Assembly: GCF_013106755.1 (NCBI RefSeq)
Contig: NZ_WHPF01000002.1
Location: 372,001 to 436,000 of the forward strand
DNA length: 64,000 bases
Origin: Limnovirga soli
Lineage (GTDB): Bacteria; Bacteroidota; Bacteroidia; Chitinophagales; Chitinophagaceae
Direction: 5' to 3'
The position numbers and the translations under genes are program-made. The notes below the pieces were generated by a model. That model searched no databases, was not told where the DNA came from, and was given only the letters and a program-made list of their open reading frames with translations. Positions 46,697 through 55,166 of this stretch are shown piece after piece; position 1 is the first letter of the stretch, and each line of letters starts with the position of its first letter.

Positions 46697-46936
46697 TTAA
46701 TTAATTGTTCCAGTTGTACTATTTCCGGTTACAGCTCCACCAGGTGCAATAAGGCCGGTGCCAGGTATATTTATTTCCACATTAGCTTTCAAATGTTCAA
46801 TAAACACTTCAGCAATTTTTTTACAGAAAAGCAAGCGTTTATCCTCTATATCCCCCAGCTCATCAATATTCTTATTGTTAAACACTGATAATTCATTGTA
46901 TAAATCAGTTCCAAGTATGTCTTTATCTAGTGCCAT
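46697..46936 (-). CDS. Small phage protein of unknown function
   Basis: The 79-residue protein has a helical first half and a beta-like Gly-rich tail (IPGTGLIAPGGAVTG) typical of baseplate or spike-adjacent proteins. It is translationally coupled (TAATG) to the gp45-like gene upstream. Family not recognised. Confidence 0.6.
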   Translation of the reverse strand: MALDKDILGTDLYNELSVFNNKNIDELGDIEDKRLLFCKKIAEVFIEHLKANVEINIPGTGLIAPGGAVTGNSTTGTIN

Positions 46937-47397
46937 TATCGTAATAAATTATTTACTTCAGTTTGCGCCTCAGTAAGCTTAACATAATCAGGATTATTGC
47001 CATACAATACAGTTATTTGCTTTTGCGATTCTATAATCTTAGTAAGTATTTTCTTTAACGTATCATCTCCTTTAGCAAGCAGAAAACCTTCACTGGTAGC
47101 ACTGTAAAAAACATCACCTATTTTATAAAGTACTTCGCTTACTTTGCTTACCATGCTTATATAAGCCGCCTCCCTTGTTAAAAATTCAACTATAACAATA
47201 CTGCCAACAGCTGGCACAAGAACAAACTTTTCTTCACTTTCATCGGCTACTAAACGTACATCCAAAATATCCGCTGCCCCATTAATTGGGCTACAATCAC
47301 ATTGCATTCCGGTAATACTTTTAACAGTGCAAATAGCGCCATAAACCTCATCGCCATTATGCGCCAGTGTTTGTATTATCTCTTTTAGTGTTAACAA
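46936..47397 (-). CDS. Baseplate spike protein, gpV/gp45-like
   Basis: The 153-residue protein has an OB-like beta segment (GAICTVKSITGMQCDCSPI, FVLVPAVGSIVIVEFL) followed by a short tail, as in Mu gp45/P2 gpV spikes. It begins at TTG 47397 because no ATG fits, overlapping the end of the hub gene by 41 bases. The length is short for a full spike helix. Confidence 0.65.
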   Translation of the reverse strand: MLTLKEIIQTLAHNGDEVYGAICTVKSITGMQCDCSPINGAADILDVRLVADESEEKFVLVPAVGSIVIVEFLTREAAYISMVSKVSEVLYKIGDVFYSATSEGFLLAKGDDTLKKILTKIIESQKQITVLYGNNPDYVKLTEAQTEVNNLLR

Positions 47398-48364
47398 TGC
47401 TTTCGGGTTCTATTATTTGTTTAATGCCTCTTGTTACGCCAATTTGTTTGGTAATCTTCTTTACCAGGTAATTACCATCAGGGTAGTATTTATTACCTAT
47501 CAGCTGCACCCGGTCTCCTTTCTGTATACTAGGTTCCCCAAGTGTGGTAATGCTTCCTCGGTACCCTGTATATTTAAACCTGGCTAAATCCTGTTCTGCT
47601 CGTAGTTTCAGCGTTGCCTTATCTACATTATAATAATTCACACTTCTTTCTTCGCCATTACTATCGCCTACTTCAACTTCAATCCTGGTATTATCCGGCA
47701 TAATACCAACAGCTTTCACTTTTAATAAAATATCTTCCTCCCTTTTATAAACCAGATCTTCCGGATTAATAATGTCATACCCAAATTCAAAAACTGCCTG
47801 GCTAACATGGTCAGTCCAATATGCCAAGCCACTGTATAATACAGATGAGGTAATACCGTTATCTGTAATCAATCTGAAATAGCTGTAAATGCCGAAACGC
47901 TGCCTTAAATCTTCCAGAACTTTCGCAGCACTCACATTTGTAAATCTGTAGGGCCCTAACACAATATCAGCACCTACAAACTTCATGTCAGTTGGTAAAA
48001 TATCAGTAAGCACCTGTTTAAGTGTTGCAGATCTGTAGCTTTTCGTTACAACATCTGTTTTCAGCAATAACATACTATCCTCACATTCAATTTTTACTGG
48101 AACCCCAGGCTTAATATCTTTTATATAGCCTATAAATTCAGTGGTAAGGTTACCATCATAGCCAGCCATCACTACCACTTTGTCCTTTCGTTTTATAATG
48201 GGGTCATCACCTAGCGCTATGTTAGCACCATTCCAATTTAATTTTCTTGGTATTGTTATGCTACATGTATCTGTCAAAGAATCTATAGTGTTAACAATAT
48301 CTACATCAACACAGTATTCAAACTCATAATCTCCAATCTGTATATATGTATCTACTTTAAACAT
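47357..48364 (-). CDS. Baseplate hub protein, gpP/gp44-like
   Basis: The 335-residue protein has hub-like blocks (SCSITIPRKLNW-type beta strands, KIECEDSMLLLKTD, AKVLEDLRQRFGIYSYFR, GDRVQLIGNKYYPDGNYLVKKI). These match the late-control D/T4 gp27-like family. Position between N-like and spike genes supports it. Confidence 0.7.
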   Translation of the reverse strand: MFKVDTYIQIGDYEFEYCVDVDIVNTIDSLTDTCSITIPRKLNWNGANIALGDDPIIKRKDKVVVMAGYDGNLTTEFIGYIKDIKPGVPVKIECEDSMLLLKTDVVTKSYRSATLKQVLTDILPTDMKFVGADIVLGPYRFTNVSAAKVLEDLRQRFGIYSYFRLITDNGITSSVLYSGLAYWTDHVSQAVFEFGYDIINPEDLVYKREEDILLKVKAVGIMPDNTRIEVEVGDSNGEERSVNYYNVDKATLKLRAEQDLARFKYTGYRGSITTLGEPSIQKGDRVQLIGNKYYPDGNYLVKKITKQIGVTRGIKQIIEPESIVNTKRDNTNTGA

Positions 48365-49058
48365 TCTGTTTTTTGCGTAATATTAATGGCTCATCACTAC
48401 TGCATTTAATTTCAAATCTTTGCAAATTGGGCGTTCCCTCAATTTGCCCCATACTATAATCTTCAACTACCAGGTTATGAATATTAAACAGTAGCAAATA
48501 CTCACTAACTACTTTCAATGGCTCTGGCAACTCACACAGCTTCACTAATTGCTCAACTTGTGCTTTTGGATAAGTTCTGGTAAACGTGCTGCTAAAAGCC
48601 CCACGAAGCGTAACTATATAATCTCCATTGCTTATATATTCTTTTACTGTGCCATTGCGGCCATTAATGGTTGTTTTTACAATATTTCTGGTCATGGCTA
48701 CATCTGCCAATACCCATAATAATTGCAGCTGCTGTGTACCATCCTGGCTCATTAAAATCATATCACAAAACACAGGCGTACCAAGCGCACTAATCAAGGC
48801 TTTGCCGCTTGCATTAGTTGTCATGGCAAATTCAGTATCCGCAATTTCATTAGGCTGGTAAGTGTTCTTATTTTCTGTAGGCTGCAATGCTTTACCTGCA
48901 TTGTAAATTTTAGCCCTAACCTTATCCATGCCAAAGGCCTGTAGGGTAAACTGATAACGGTTTAAAAGGCTTTGTGGGGTAACATCGCCGGTTATAAGCT
49001 TTGGCACATTTTCAATGCCAGCGTTTACTGCTTCTAATATGGTTCCTGTATTACTCAA
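48357..49058 (-). CDS. DUF6046-like tail protein (gpN position)
   Basis: The 233-residue protein has the LLNRYQFTLQAFGMDKVRAKI segment and a central beta region ending SEYLLLFNIHNLVVEDYSMG. In Mu the gene between tape measure and gpP encodes N. The name DUF6046 is from memory of Bacteroidota phage proteins. Confidence 0.6.
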   Translation of the reverse strand: MSNTGTILEAVNAGIENVPKLITGDVTPQSLLNRYQFTLQAFGMDKVRAKIYNAGKALQPTENKNTYQPNEIADTEFAMTTNASGKALISALGTPVFCDMILMSQDGTQQLQLLWVLADVAMTRNIVKTTINGRNGTVKEYISNGDYIVTLRGAFSSTFTRTYPKAQVEQLVKLCELPEPLKVVSEYLLLFNIHNLVVEDYSMGQIEGTPNLQRFEIKCSSDEPLILRKKQNV

Positions 49059-50977
49059 TTGGCTACGGCTAAATTTGCATCATTAACACTTGTTACCAGG
49101 GCTTCAATTACATGATCTTTCATTTTAGAAGCACCCTCTTTTACTGAAGCACTGTATATGTTTACACCCCCACTTAAAAGGCTTTGAATATTTATTTGCA
49201 AATTGGTAATCCGGCTGCTACCACTTATGGATGGATCACTTTTTACACCAGAACCAGTGCTGCCTGTATTCGTGCCACCTGTAACTTTACTACCACCACC
49301 CAAAGCATCAATTTGCTGCTGAATAGCCACCTTTTCATCTTTGGTTTTAGCCTGGGCCAATTTTGCTTTTAACTCGTTTATCTTATTACCTGCATCATTG
49401 GTATTGCCGCCAAGTAAATCACTATATATTTTCTGCCCATCGGCAATCTGCTTTTGTACACCGGCAACTTTCTCAGCATTGAACTTTACAAAATCTTCAG
49501 CATTTTGGCTTAATACTTTACTTTGTTTTAACCGGCTCAATAACTTATCATCTCCAGCTCTGTTAGTACCAGCTTTAAACCTGTCTTCAAGTATGCGTTG
49601 GGCTAAATTTGCTTTGTTTTCAAAGGTTCTTTCTGGCTGTAATAATCTTGGGTCGCTCACCTGGCCAATTATTGCCGACATTTCAGCTTTCATCTCCTTT
49701 CTGCGCTGGTCAAACATGGTAAAGTTTGATAGCAGATCTGCATTATCCTTAGTTATACTTTCTGCAATTTGCTTACTCTGCAATGCATCAACTACCTTGT
49801 TTATATTACCTGCCAGCTTATCGTAGTTCACAGCCTCTTTATCAATACCATCTAATACAGATGGGTAATCGCGCTGAATTTCATCAAGTATATCTTTCCG
49901 CCGTTGTTGAGAAGTATTTGAACTGGTTAACTCTATTTCAAGTGCATGCAATCCATCAATTTGTTGTTGTAGCTTTACTTCAACAGGTATTTCTACAAAT
50001 TCTCTTATACTGCCAATAAAACTGTTTAGGGATCCTATGCTACTGTCAATTTCTGGTTTAAACCTATCGCCAATAGCTTTATATAAAAGATCATAATTAT
50101 CTTCAAGATTACTTACCTGGCCTCCGGTGGTTTTGCTTATAGCTGCCATGCTCCCCATAATCCCATTCAGCTTTCCAAACTCAAGCACGGTTTTTTGAAT
50201 TTCTACAGGATCATCCTTAATTATTTTAGTCTGGCCTAATCCAGTAAACTTTAATTTTCCACCCTTAAGCGTTTGTACATCTACACCTAAAGCTTCTTGT
50301 AAACGGATAAATTGTTTCTGCGGGGCATCCAGCAAAGCCTCAGTTACCTGTAAAAAGTCTTTCCCTTGGCTTGCTGCTAAATCTCCAATTTGTGTTAATG
50401 TGTCTAAGGTTGGGCTCATGCCCCTATTTCTTAGTCTAACATAAGCCTGGGTAAGTTCATCTACCTGATATGGCGTTTTTGATGCAAAGCCTACTATATC
50501 ACTCATGGCAGACTGAGCTTTAATGGTACTGCCAAATGAATTTGCTAATACAGCTTGATATTTCTGATATTTCGCTGTTGCCTCCAATGCCTTTGGGCCT
50601 ACCTTATCAATTGCAAAACCTATGGCTGTAATTCCCGCCGCTATTGCAAATCCGGTACCCTGCTTTAAACCCAAAAAGCCGCCACTTCCTGTGTCAGCTC
50701 CTTCCAATTTTGCCTTTTCTTTTCCAAGGGATTTTATTTCATCATTGGCATGGCGTATTGCACTTGTATCTATGGTTAATTTCTTTACCCTGGATAAAAG
50801 TTGTATACGTTTATCTATCTCCTCAATACTTCTTGCTGCGGTTTTACCGGTATTGGCAAGTTTTGCCAGGTCTCTGTCAATCTGTTTAATTGCAGCATCG
50901 CTCTTCCCAGCAAGCTTATCAAAATTCTTGCTGTATTCATCGCGTAAATATGCTGTAAATGATACAGATTGGTTCAT
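49055..50977 (-). CDS. Tail tape measure protein
   Basis: The 640-residue protein has an N-terminal coiled coil (residues about 15-100), then a family-type region (ATAKYQKYQAVLANSFGSTI, DIVGFASKTPYQVDELTQAYVRLRNRGM) and hydrophobic helices near residue 110. It ends with low-complexity Gly/Ser and a C-terminal helix. It is directly downstream of the frameshift chaperone pair, and its stop overlaps the next gene. It sets tail length. Confidence 0.85.
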   Translation of the reverse strand: MNQSVSFTAYLRDEYSKNFDKLAGKSDAAIKQIDRDLAKLANTGKTAARSIEEIDKRIQLLSRVKKLTIDTSAIRHANDEIKSLGKEKAKLEGADTGSGGFLGLKQGTGFAIAAGITAIGFAIDKVGPKALEATAKYQKYQAVLANSFGSTIKAQSAMSDIVGFASKTPYQVDELTQAYVRLRNRGMSPTLDTLTQIGDLAASQGKDFLQVTEALLDAPQKQFIRLQEALGVDVQTLKGGKLKFTGLGQTKIIKDDPVEIQKTVLEFGKLNGIMGSMAAISKTTGGQVSNLEDNYDLLYKAIGDRFKPEIDSSIGSLNSFIGSIREFVEIPVEVKLQQQIDGLHALEIELTSSNTSQQRRKDILDEIQRDYPSVLDGIDKEAVNYDKLAGNINKVVDALQSKQIAESITKDNADLLSNFTMFDQRRKEMKAEMSAIIGQVSDPRLLQPERTFENKANLAQRILEDRFKAGTNRAGDDKLLSRLKQSKVLSQNAEDFVKFNAEKVAGVQKQIADGQKIYSDLLGGNTNDAGNKINELKAKLAQAKTKDEKVAIQQQIDALGGGSKVTGGTNTGSTGSGVKSDPSISGSSRITNLQINIQSLLSGGVNIYSASVKEGASKMKDHVIEALVTSVNDANLAVAN

Positions 50978-50980
50978 TGC

Positions 50981-51163
50981 TTAATCCAATTTAAATGGTA
51001 GAAATCCTGCCCTGCTTGCCCATACCAGCTCAGTCCATCGTTGCGCCCAGGTATCATCATCAAGTTCTTCCGGATTACTGATATGCAGGGCTATTCGCAT
51101 TAATGTATTTCGCTTTCTTATTAGATCTTCGGTGGATAATTCATTTACCCCCCATTCGTCCAA
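50981..51163 (-). CDS. Tail assembly chaperone, downstream (-1 frame) part
   Basis: The 60-codon frame begins with TTG 51163 and is probably not translated alone. It is reached by a -1 frameshift from the gene at 51145-51534, giving a fusion of 184 residues. It is acidic and helical (MDEWGVNELSTEDLIRKRN) and ends 3 bases before the tape measure start. This is the classical G/GT layout of tailed phages. Confidence 0.75.
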   Translation of the reverse strand: MDEWGVNELSTEDLIRKRNTLMRIALHISNPEELDDDTWAQRWTELVWASRAGFLPFKLD

Positions 51164-51534
51164 TTTTTTTTTAGAATAGCCCTTCGTACAGCAAGAATAT
51201 CGTCAAGTACGGTTGTGGCACGCAAGAAAAGTTCATCATCATCCAATATGCGCATATCGCCTTCCAGCCAACTATTTCTTAAAACAATTTCTTTACCTTT
51301 TAATGGATCTGTATCTTTCAATGTCATGGCTATAGAAATATCAATCCTGTTAGGGTATCGTATATATCCATAAGCAAACTCTGTAGTAGACTCTCCAATG
51401 GGAACTTTAATTTGATAGGCCTTAGTAACCTTATGGCGTTGCACCACTTCATCTAACAGCTGCTTATCTTTCTGCTGCTGCTTTTCATATTCAATTAAAT
51501 ATTCCTCTTCTGTTGTTGCTGCTGGGGTGGTCAT
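51145..51534 (-). CDS. Tail assembly chaperone, zero-frame part
   Basis: The 129-residue protein (EEEYLIEYEKQQQKDKQLLDE, IDISIAMTLKDTDPLK, RATTVLDDILAVRRAILKK) has the size and place of phage tail chaperones between tube and tape measure. Near its 3' end is the slippery run A-AAA-AAA at 51166-51172. Confidence 0.8.
   Translation of the reverse strand: MTTPAATTEEEYLIEYEKQQQKDKQLLDEVVQRHKVTKAYQIKVPIGESTTEFAYGYIRYPNRIDISIAMTLKDTDPLKGKEIVLRNSWLEGDMRILDDDELFLRATTVLDDILAVRRAILKKNWTNGG
51166..51172 (-). promoter_or_regulatory. Slippery heptamer A-AAA-AAA for -1 programmed frameshift
   Basis: In the zero frame the codons are CTA AAA AAA AAT, so the heptamer A AAA AAA is in the right register for a -1 slip into the 60-codon frame. 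A G-rich run (GGGGGG) lies about 18 bases downstream, close to the zero-frame stop. Confidence 0.7.
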
Positions 51535-51567
51535 TCAATTATTATTTAAGCGTTACTTAATCAGTGT

Positions 51568-51993
51568 TTATACCCAATCAATGTGCGATATAATTAACTC
51601 CATATCGCTGGCAATTTCAGTGTCGCCTTGTTTCATTGTTCGCTTATTGCCGGTAAATTCACAATTGCGGATCTTGTGGGTACGGCGCGTAGTGCCTACC
51701 AGAAAACTTACAATTATTTCAAACACACCAAAATTTTGTAATCTGCCATTTGGCGCTTTATCTGTTAACGCCTCTAGCTCATTGGCCTTAAGGGTAATAC
51801 TGGCCTTTGCTTCATAATTACCCTCTGCCCTGTCAATAGGCCATTTGCCGCTACCATAGCCGTTTTTCTTGCCTTCCATATCATCATAATCTATGGCAGT
51901 AATACCAATTACAGGCGCATTAGCAAGCATAAAGCTTACATTAGCCCAGGCATAGGCTTTACCATTAATCAGGGGAATTTCGTTTGCAGGCAT
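51568..51993 (-). CDS. Tail tube protein
   Basis: The 141-residue beta-rich protein (AYAWANVSFMLANAPVIGITAI, NYEAKASITLKANELEALT, IRNCEFTGNKRTMKQGDTE) fits the gpM-like tube family. It lies directly after the sheath gene. Confidence 0.75.
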   Translation of the reverse strand: MPANEIPLINGKAYAWANVSFMLANAPVIGITAIDYDDMEGKKNGYGSGKWPIDRAEGNYEAKASITLKANELEALTDKAPNGRLQNFGVFEIIVSFLVGTTRRTHKIRNCEFTGNKRTMKQGDTEIASDMELIISHIDWV

Positions 51994-52054
51994 CTCTATT
52001 TTTTTTAATAAATGATCAATTACTTTTTATCAACCAAAACTTAAAACGGGGCTA

Positions 52055-53245
52055 CTAATAACCAATATTGATAATAAGGTTACGGCTAACACCAATTTTT
52101 GAATTGCTTACATTTATTACAATTTGGCTGGTGCTATTTACATCCTGGTTAGGATCAATAGTTACTTCATAGCCACTTAGCTCACCGGCCTTTTCCATCT
52201 CCTCCAGGCTTTTTGAAGCTTCTAATTGTAATACATTGATGTACTCCGGAGGTAGTTGCCCTGTTGTTTTGTCAAGTAAAACAGGGCCGTTAGTAAAGGG
52301 AACTACACGGGCATAAATGCCACGTATGGCTTTATCTATGGTGATATTGTCTTCAGCATAAGCAAAGTCGCTGGTGGCAACACAGGCCCCATGTGTATCG
52401 TTATAATAACTACCTGTTACGGCAGGGTATTTTTTAATAAACATCAACCGTCTGCTATCCAGGGTACCGGCATTTTTAATAATATTATCAGCCAGGGTAT
52501 TTATTAATACACCATTGCTTAAGGCAGGCACATCCATTTCGCCACCATCAACGGCCATATTAAACTTTTCTACCCAGCCAATGTTTTCATGCACTTTTGC
52601 AAGAGATAGTGCACCTAGCGTCATACCGATTATACCAATTGAATAAATTTCCGCATCAGCAAATAAAGCCGCTCCTAATGCGCCGCCATCCTGGGCTACC
52701 AATATGTGTACATTGGGTGCCGTAGCCGCTGATAAATCGGGCAAATCCTCCTCAGCAGTATTGTAAAAATTAGGGCCGTAGAAAATTTCGAATGGTGCAA
52801 TTACACTAAATGCTGCATCGTATTGGGCTTGCAATAATGCCAGGTGGCCTTCAACATATGCCTTTTTAGTCCATACACCCATCTTGCGAATTTTGCCATT
52901 GGCAAAAGTGCGTACCAGGCTAAGCTCTTCAAATGTAAGCTCCCCAACAGGCTCCGGATAAACAGCTACATACAATATTGCATTTGGGTTGACACGAAAT
53001 ACCTCTGCAATATGGTAATACATCATCCTGAAAATTACCAGACCGCTATCGGGTGTAATACCCGCTGCAATAGCTGCATCTGGATTGGCTATTAGCTTTA
53101 TGCGCTCATTTTCGTAGAAACCACCGGATGGCAAAGCATTGCCTGGCAAGTTGTTGCTATAAAATACTAGTGCCACATAATGGTCTTCGCCTGTCAATTT
53201 TCTTTTAAGGCGATTGTTCTGTTTATTGAAGCTTAATGAGCCCAT
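52055..53245 (-). CDS. Tail sheath protein (DUF2586-like)
   Basis: The 396-residue protein has the sheath-like core (NPNAILYVAVYPEP, FYGPNFYNTAEEDLPDLSA, RLMFIKKYPAVTGSYYNDTHG) and a C-terminal strand block (IVINVSNSKIGVSRNLIINI). Presence of a sheath shows a contractile tail. Confidence 0.75.
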   Translation of the reverse strand: MGSLSFNKQNNRLKRKLTGEDHYVALVFYSNNLPGNALPSGGFYENERIKLIANPDAAIAAGITPDSGLVIFRMMYYHIAEVFRVNPNAILYVAVYPEPVGELTFEELSLVRTFANGKIRKMGVWTKKAYVEGHLALLQAQYDAAFSVIAPFEIFYGPNFYNTAEEDLPDLSAATAPNVHILVAQDGGALGAALFADAEIYSIGIIGMTLGALSLAKVHENIGWVEKFNMAVDGGEMDVPALSNGVLINTLADNIIKNAGTLDSRRLMFIKKYPAVTGSYYNDTHGACVATSDFAYAEDNITIDKAIRGIYARVVPFTNGPVLLDKTTGQLPPEYINVLQLEASKSLEEMEKAGELSGYEVTIDPNQDVNSTSQIVINVSNSKIGVSRNLIINIGY

Positions 53246-53302
53246 TTTATACTAACGTTTACAGTTTGTAATATTTGTTTATTGCGCTTTACCGTTTAGC
53301 TC

Positions 53303-53671
53303 TTATACCTTTTCTGCATCTGTCGCAGCAGACGGGGCAGCTGGTTGCTGCTTTTTTACAGGTGCCGGCTTTTCTTTTTTAACGGTTGCCGGCTTTTTAT
53401 CGGCAGCGGGTTTTTTATCGGCAGCGGGTTTTTTATCGGTAGCAGGCTTTATGTCTGAATCAGTTGCTGCATTAGCCTCAGCCTCATCGGATTTAAATGG
53501 GATTACCTCATACACATCATCAACAGTAGTTAGCGTGTTGTTGTGAGTAATTGCCTGGTGTTCTTTTAAAAAAAAGTTGCCATCCTGGGTTGCAAATATC
53601 TCTTGTGCTTTATGGGCTTTCATTAGACGATTTGCATTATCAATGAGATCTGATTTTACAAGCTTTTTCAT
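53303..53671 (-). CDS. Phage protein with Lys/Pro/Ala repeats
   Basis: The 122-residue protein has a folded N-terminal half (residues 1-65) and then tandem KKPAADKKPAAD units and an Ala/Pro-rich end. The repeat is at DNA level too (GGCAGCGGGTTTTTTATC units near 53400-53440), so its number may vary. Function unknown; it sits between capsid and sheath, where Mu has head-tail joining genes. Confidence 0.55.
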   Translation of the reverse strand: MKKLVKSDLIDNANRLMKAHKAQEIFATQDGNFFLKEHQAITHNNTLTTVDDVYEVIPFKSDEAEANAATDSDIKPATDKKPAADKKPAADKKPATVKKEKPAPVKKQQPAAPSAATDAEKV

Positions 53672-53698
53672 GTGCTTTTTTTTGAGTTAACTTATACA

Positions 53699-53755
53699 GT
53701 ACAAGTGAGTGACACAACTTGGTTTAATAGGGATTGAATTGCCGGGCAAAAAGAG
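53699..53755 (+). repeat. Dispersed element, phage subfamily, copy 22
   Basis: The core GTACAAGTGAGTGACACAAC matches copy 20 exactly over this stretch, with tail TTGCCGGGCAAAAAGA. It lies between capsid and the repeat protein. Confidence 0.75.
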
Positions 53756-53810
53756 ATGACAGCCAGCTTCACACCGGCCAGCCGCCACCCCATTTATCAC
53801 CCCAGCAGTA

Positions 53811-54902
53811 TTATGCTATTTTAGGAGATACCAGGCTATAGAAGCCATCTACTTTTTTCTTGGCAATAATGTTCCAATGACGGAAGCCAACAGTGTTAGA
53901 TCTCAATTCAGGGTCTTGTGATGCCATACGATAAAACATTTCTGGTGTATTATCAGCAGCAGCAAAAGCACGCTGAGGCAAGAAGAATAAGGATGAGTGC
54001 AGATCGTTAGCAGCATCGGCAGCAGCATCGAACGCTTTGCGGGTATATACACCAGCTCCAAATGTGTATTTAGCGTTATTATTAAATTTCATAATCTTCC
54101 ATCCGCAATAAGGGAATAGTTCACCTGTTTGGGCATTTTTCCACTGACGGTCAAATTTCTCATCCAGTTTTTGCATATCTGCAATATGGCGGTGATCTAA
54201 TACAGCAACACCTTCACCTTCTGGCCAATCAGGTCCACCTTCCTGAAAGGAGGTTGAAACAATTTCGCCGAGGTTTACCAAATCATCTGGTGTTAAACGT
54301 TTTTTCGCAACAGTTCTACCATCAGATGCACCGGTAGTAGGGATGATATTGCCAGCAGTAGTTGCTGCCAAATTCCAAGCTGCGCGGCGGGCAGCTTTAT
54401 CTGCAATGCTATTCATGTGCAGATCTAATGTTAAGCCCATTTTATCGTAACTGATAGCCCTTAACTCAGTTAAGCTGATCATAGTATTAGCACTATCGTA
54501 ACGGTTAAGGCTAATTGGGATATCGCTATCTGTTCTTGTAGTAGTAGGTACCGGATTTTCTGCATCAATTACAAGATCAATATATACTTCAGGATCTGCG
54601 CCTACGTCAACCAGGTGAATTACTTTATTCTTTACGGCATTATCATACCTGGGTATAAGGCTAAGCCATTCGCGTTTAAACCTGAAACGTTTAACTAATT
54701 CACCCAACCAAATTTCTGTGTATACGCCATCTCTTAATGCGCCATCATTATATCTGGTTGCACCAGCAGCGAACGAAAATGCAACGATTGCTAGAGTTGG
54801 CAACAATGGACTAACACCTACATAATCAGCAAACAGGTTGCCGAAAAACATTGCAAACAGCAATGCAAATACTACGCTTAATACGGCTTTTAAAGATTTC
54901 AT
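53811..54902 (-). CDS. Major capsid protein
   Basis: The 363-residue protein has an unusual N-terminal 50 residues with two hydrophobic stretches (AVLSVVFALLFAMFFGNLFA, LPTLAIVAFSFAAGA). From about residue 55 it reads like a capsid (YTEIWLGELVKRFRFKREWL, VIHLVDVGADPEVYIDLVI, HMNSIADKAARRAAW, RHIADMQKLDEKFDRQW). It ends with MASQDPELRSNTVGFRHWN. Position after the protease/scaffold and before the sheath fits Mu gpT. Confidence 0.75.
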   Translation of the reverse strand: MKSLKAVLSVVFALLFAMFFGNLFADYVGVSPLLPTLAIVAFSFAAGATRYNDGALRDGVYTEIWLGELVKRFRFKREWLSLIPRYDNAVKNKVIHLVDVGADPEVYIDLVIDAENPVPTTTRTDSDIPISLNRYDSANTMISLTELRAISYDKMGLTLDLHMNSIADKAARRAAWNLAATTAGNIIPTTGASDGRTVAKKRLTPDDLVNLGEIVSTSFQEGGPDWPEGEGVAVLDHRHIADMQKLDEKFDRQWKNAQTGELFPYCGWKIMKFNNNAKYTFGAGVYTRKAFDAAADAANDLHSSLFFLPQRAFAAADNTPEMFYRMASQDPELRSNTVGFRHWNIIAKKKVDGFYSLVSPKIA

Positions 54903-54987
54903 TTTTGAATTGTTTTACTTTTTAAAACTTTTTAATTTTTGCTGCTGGGGTTGATGTAACATTTTTTGGGGCGGGGCGATGGCACTA

Positions 54988-55164
54988 CTAAGGATGAGTG
55001 CCGCCGCCAGTTTGTTTATTTGGTAGGATGGCATCTACAAAAGATTTAATAACATTTAAAATGGAATTATCTTTTTTTGTAGGGGTAGCCCTTACAATAA
55101 CTTCAGCTATTGTAATACCTGCCGCTAGTATTTGTGCCCAATGATCTTGTAATATTTGTAACAT
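54988..55164 (-). CDS. 58-residue phage protein next to the lysis genes
   Basis: ATG 55164 to TAG 54988 encodes 58 residues: an amphipathic helix (LQILQDHWAQILAAGITIAE), then VIVRATPTKKDNSILNVIKS and a Gly/Pro-rich end. The A-T-P-T-K-K-D block recurs, from memory, in small Bacteroidota phage proteins. It lies two bases downstream of the DUF5675 gene. Possibly a lysis accessory. Confidence 0.6.
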   Translation of the reverse strand: MLQILQDHWAQILAAGITIAEVIVRATPTKKDNSILNVIKSFVDAILPNKQTGGGTHP

Positions 55165-55166
55165 GA

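Noticed and set aside
580-53755. CRISPR array made of the repeated core
   Set aside because: Copies are kilobases apart, on both strands, with no regular spacers and no cas genes.
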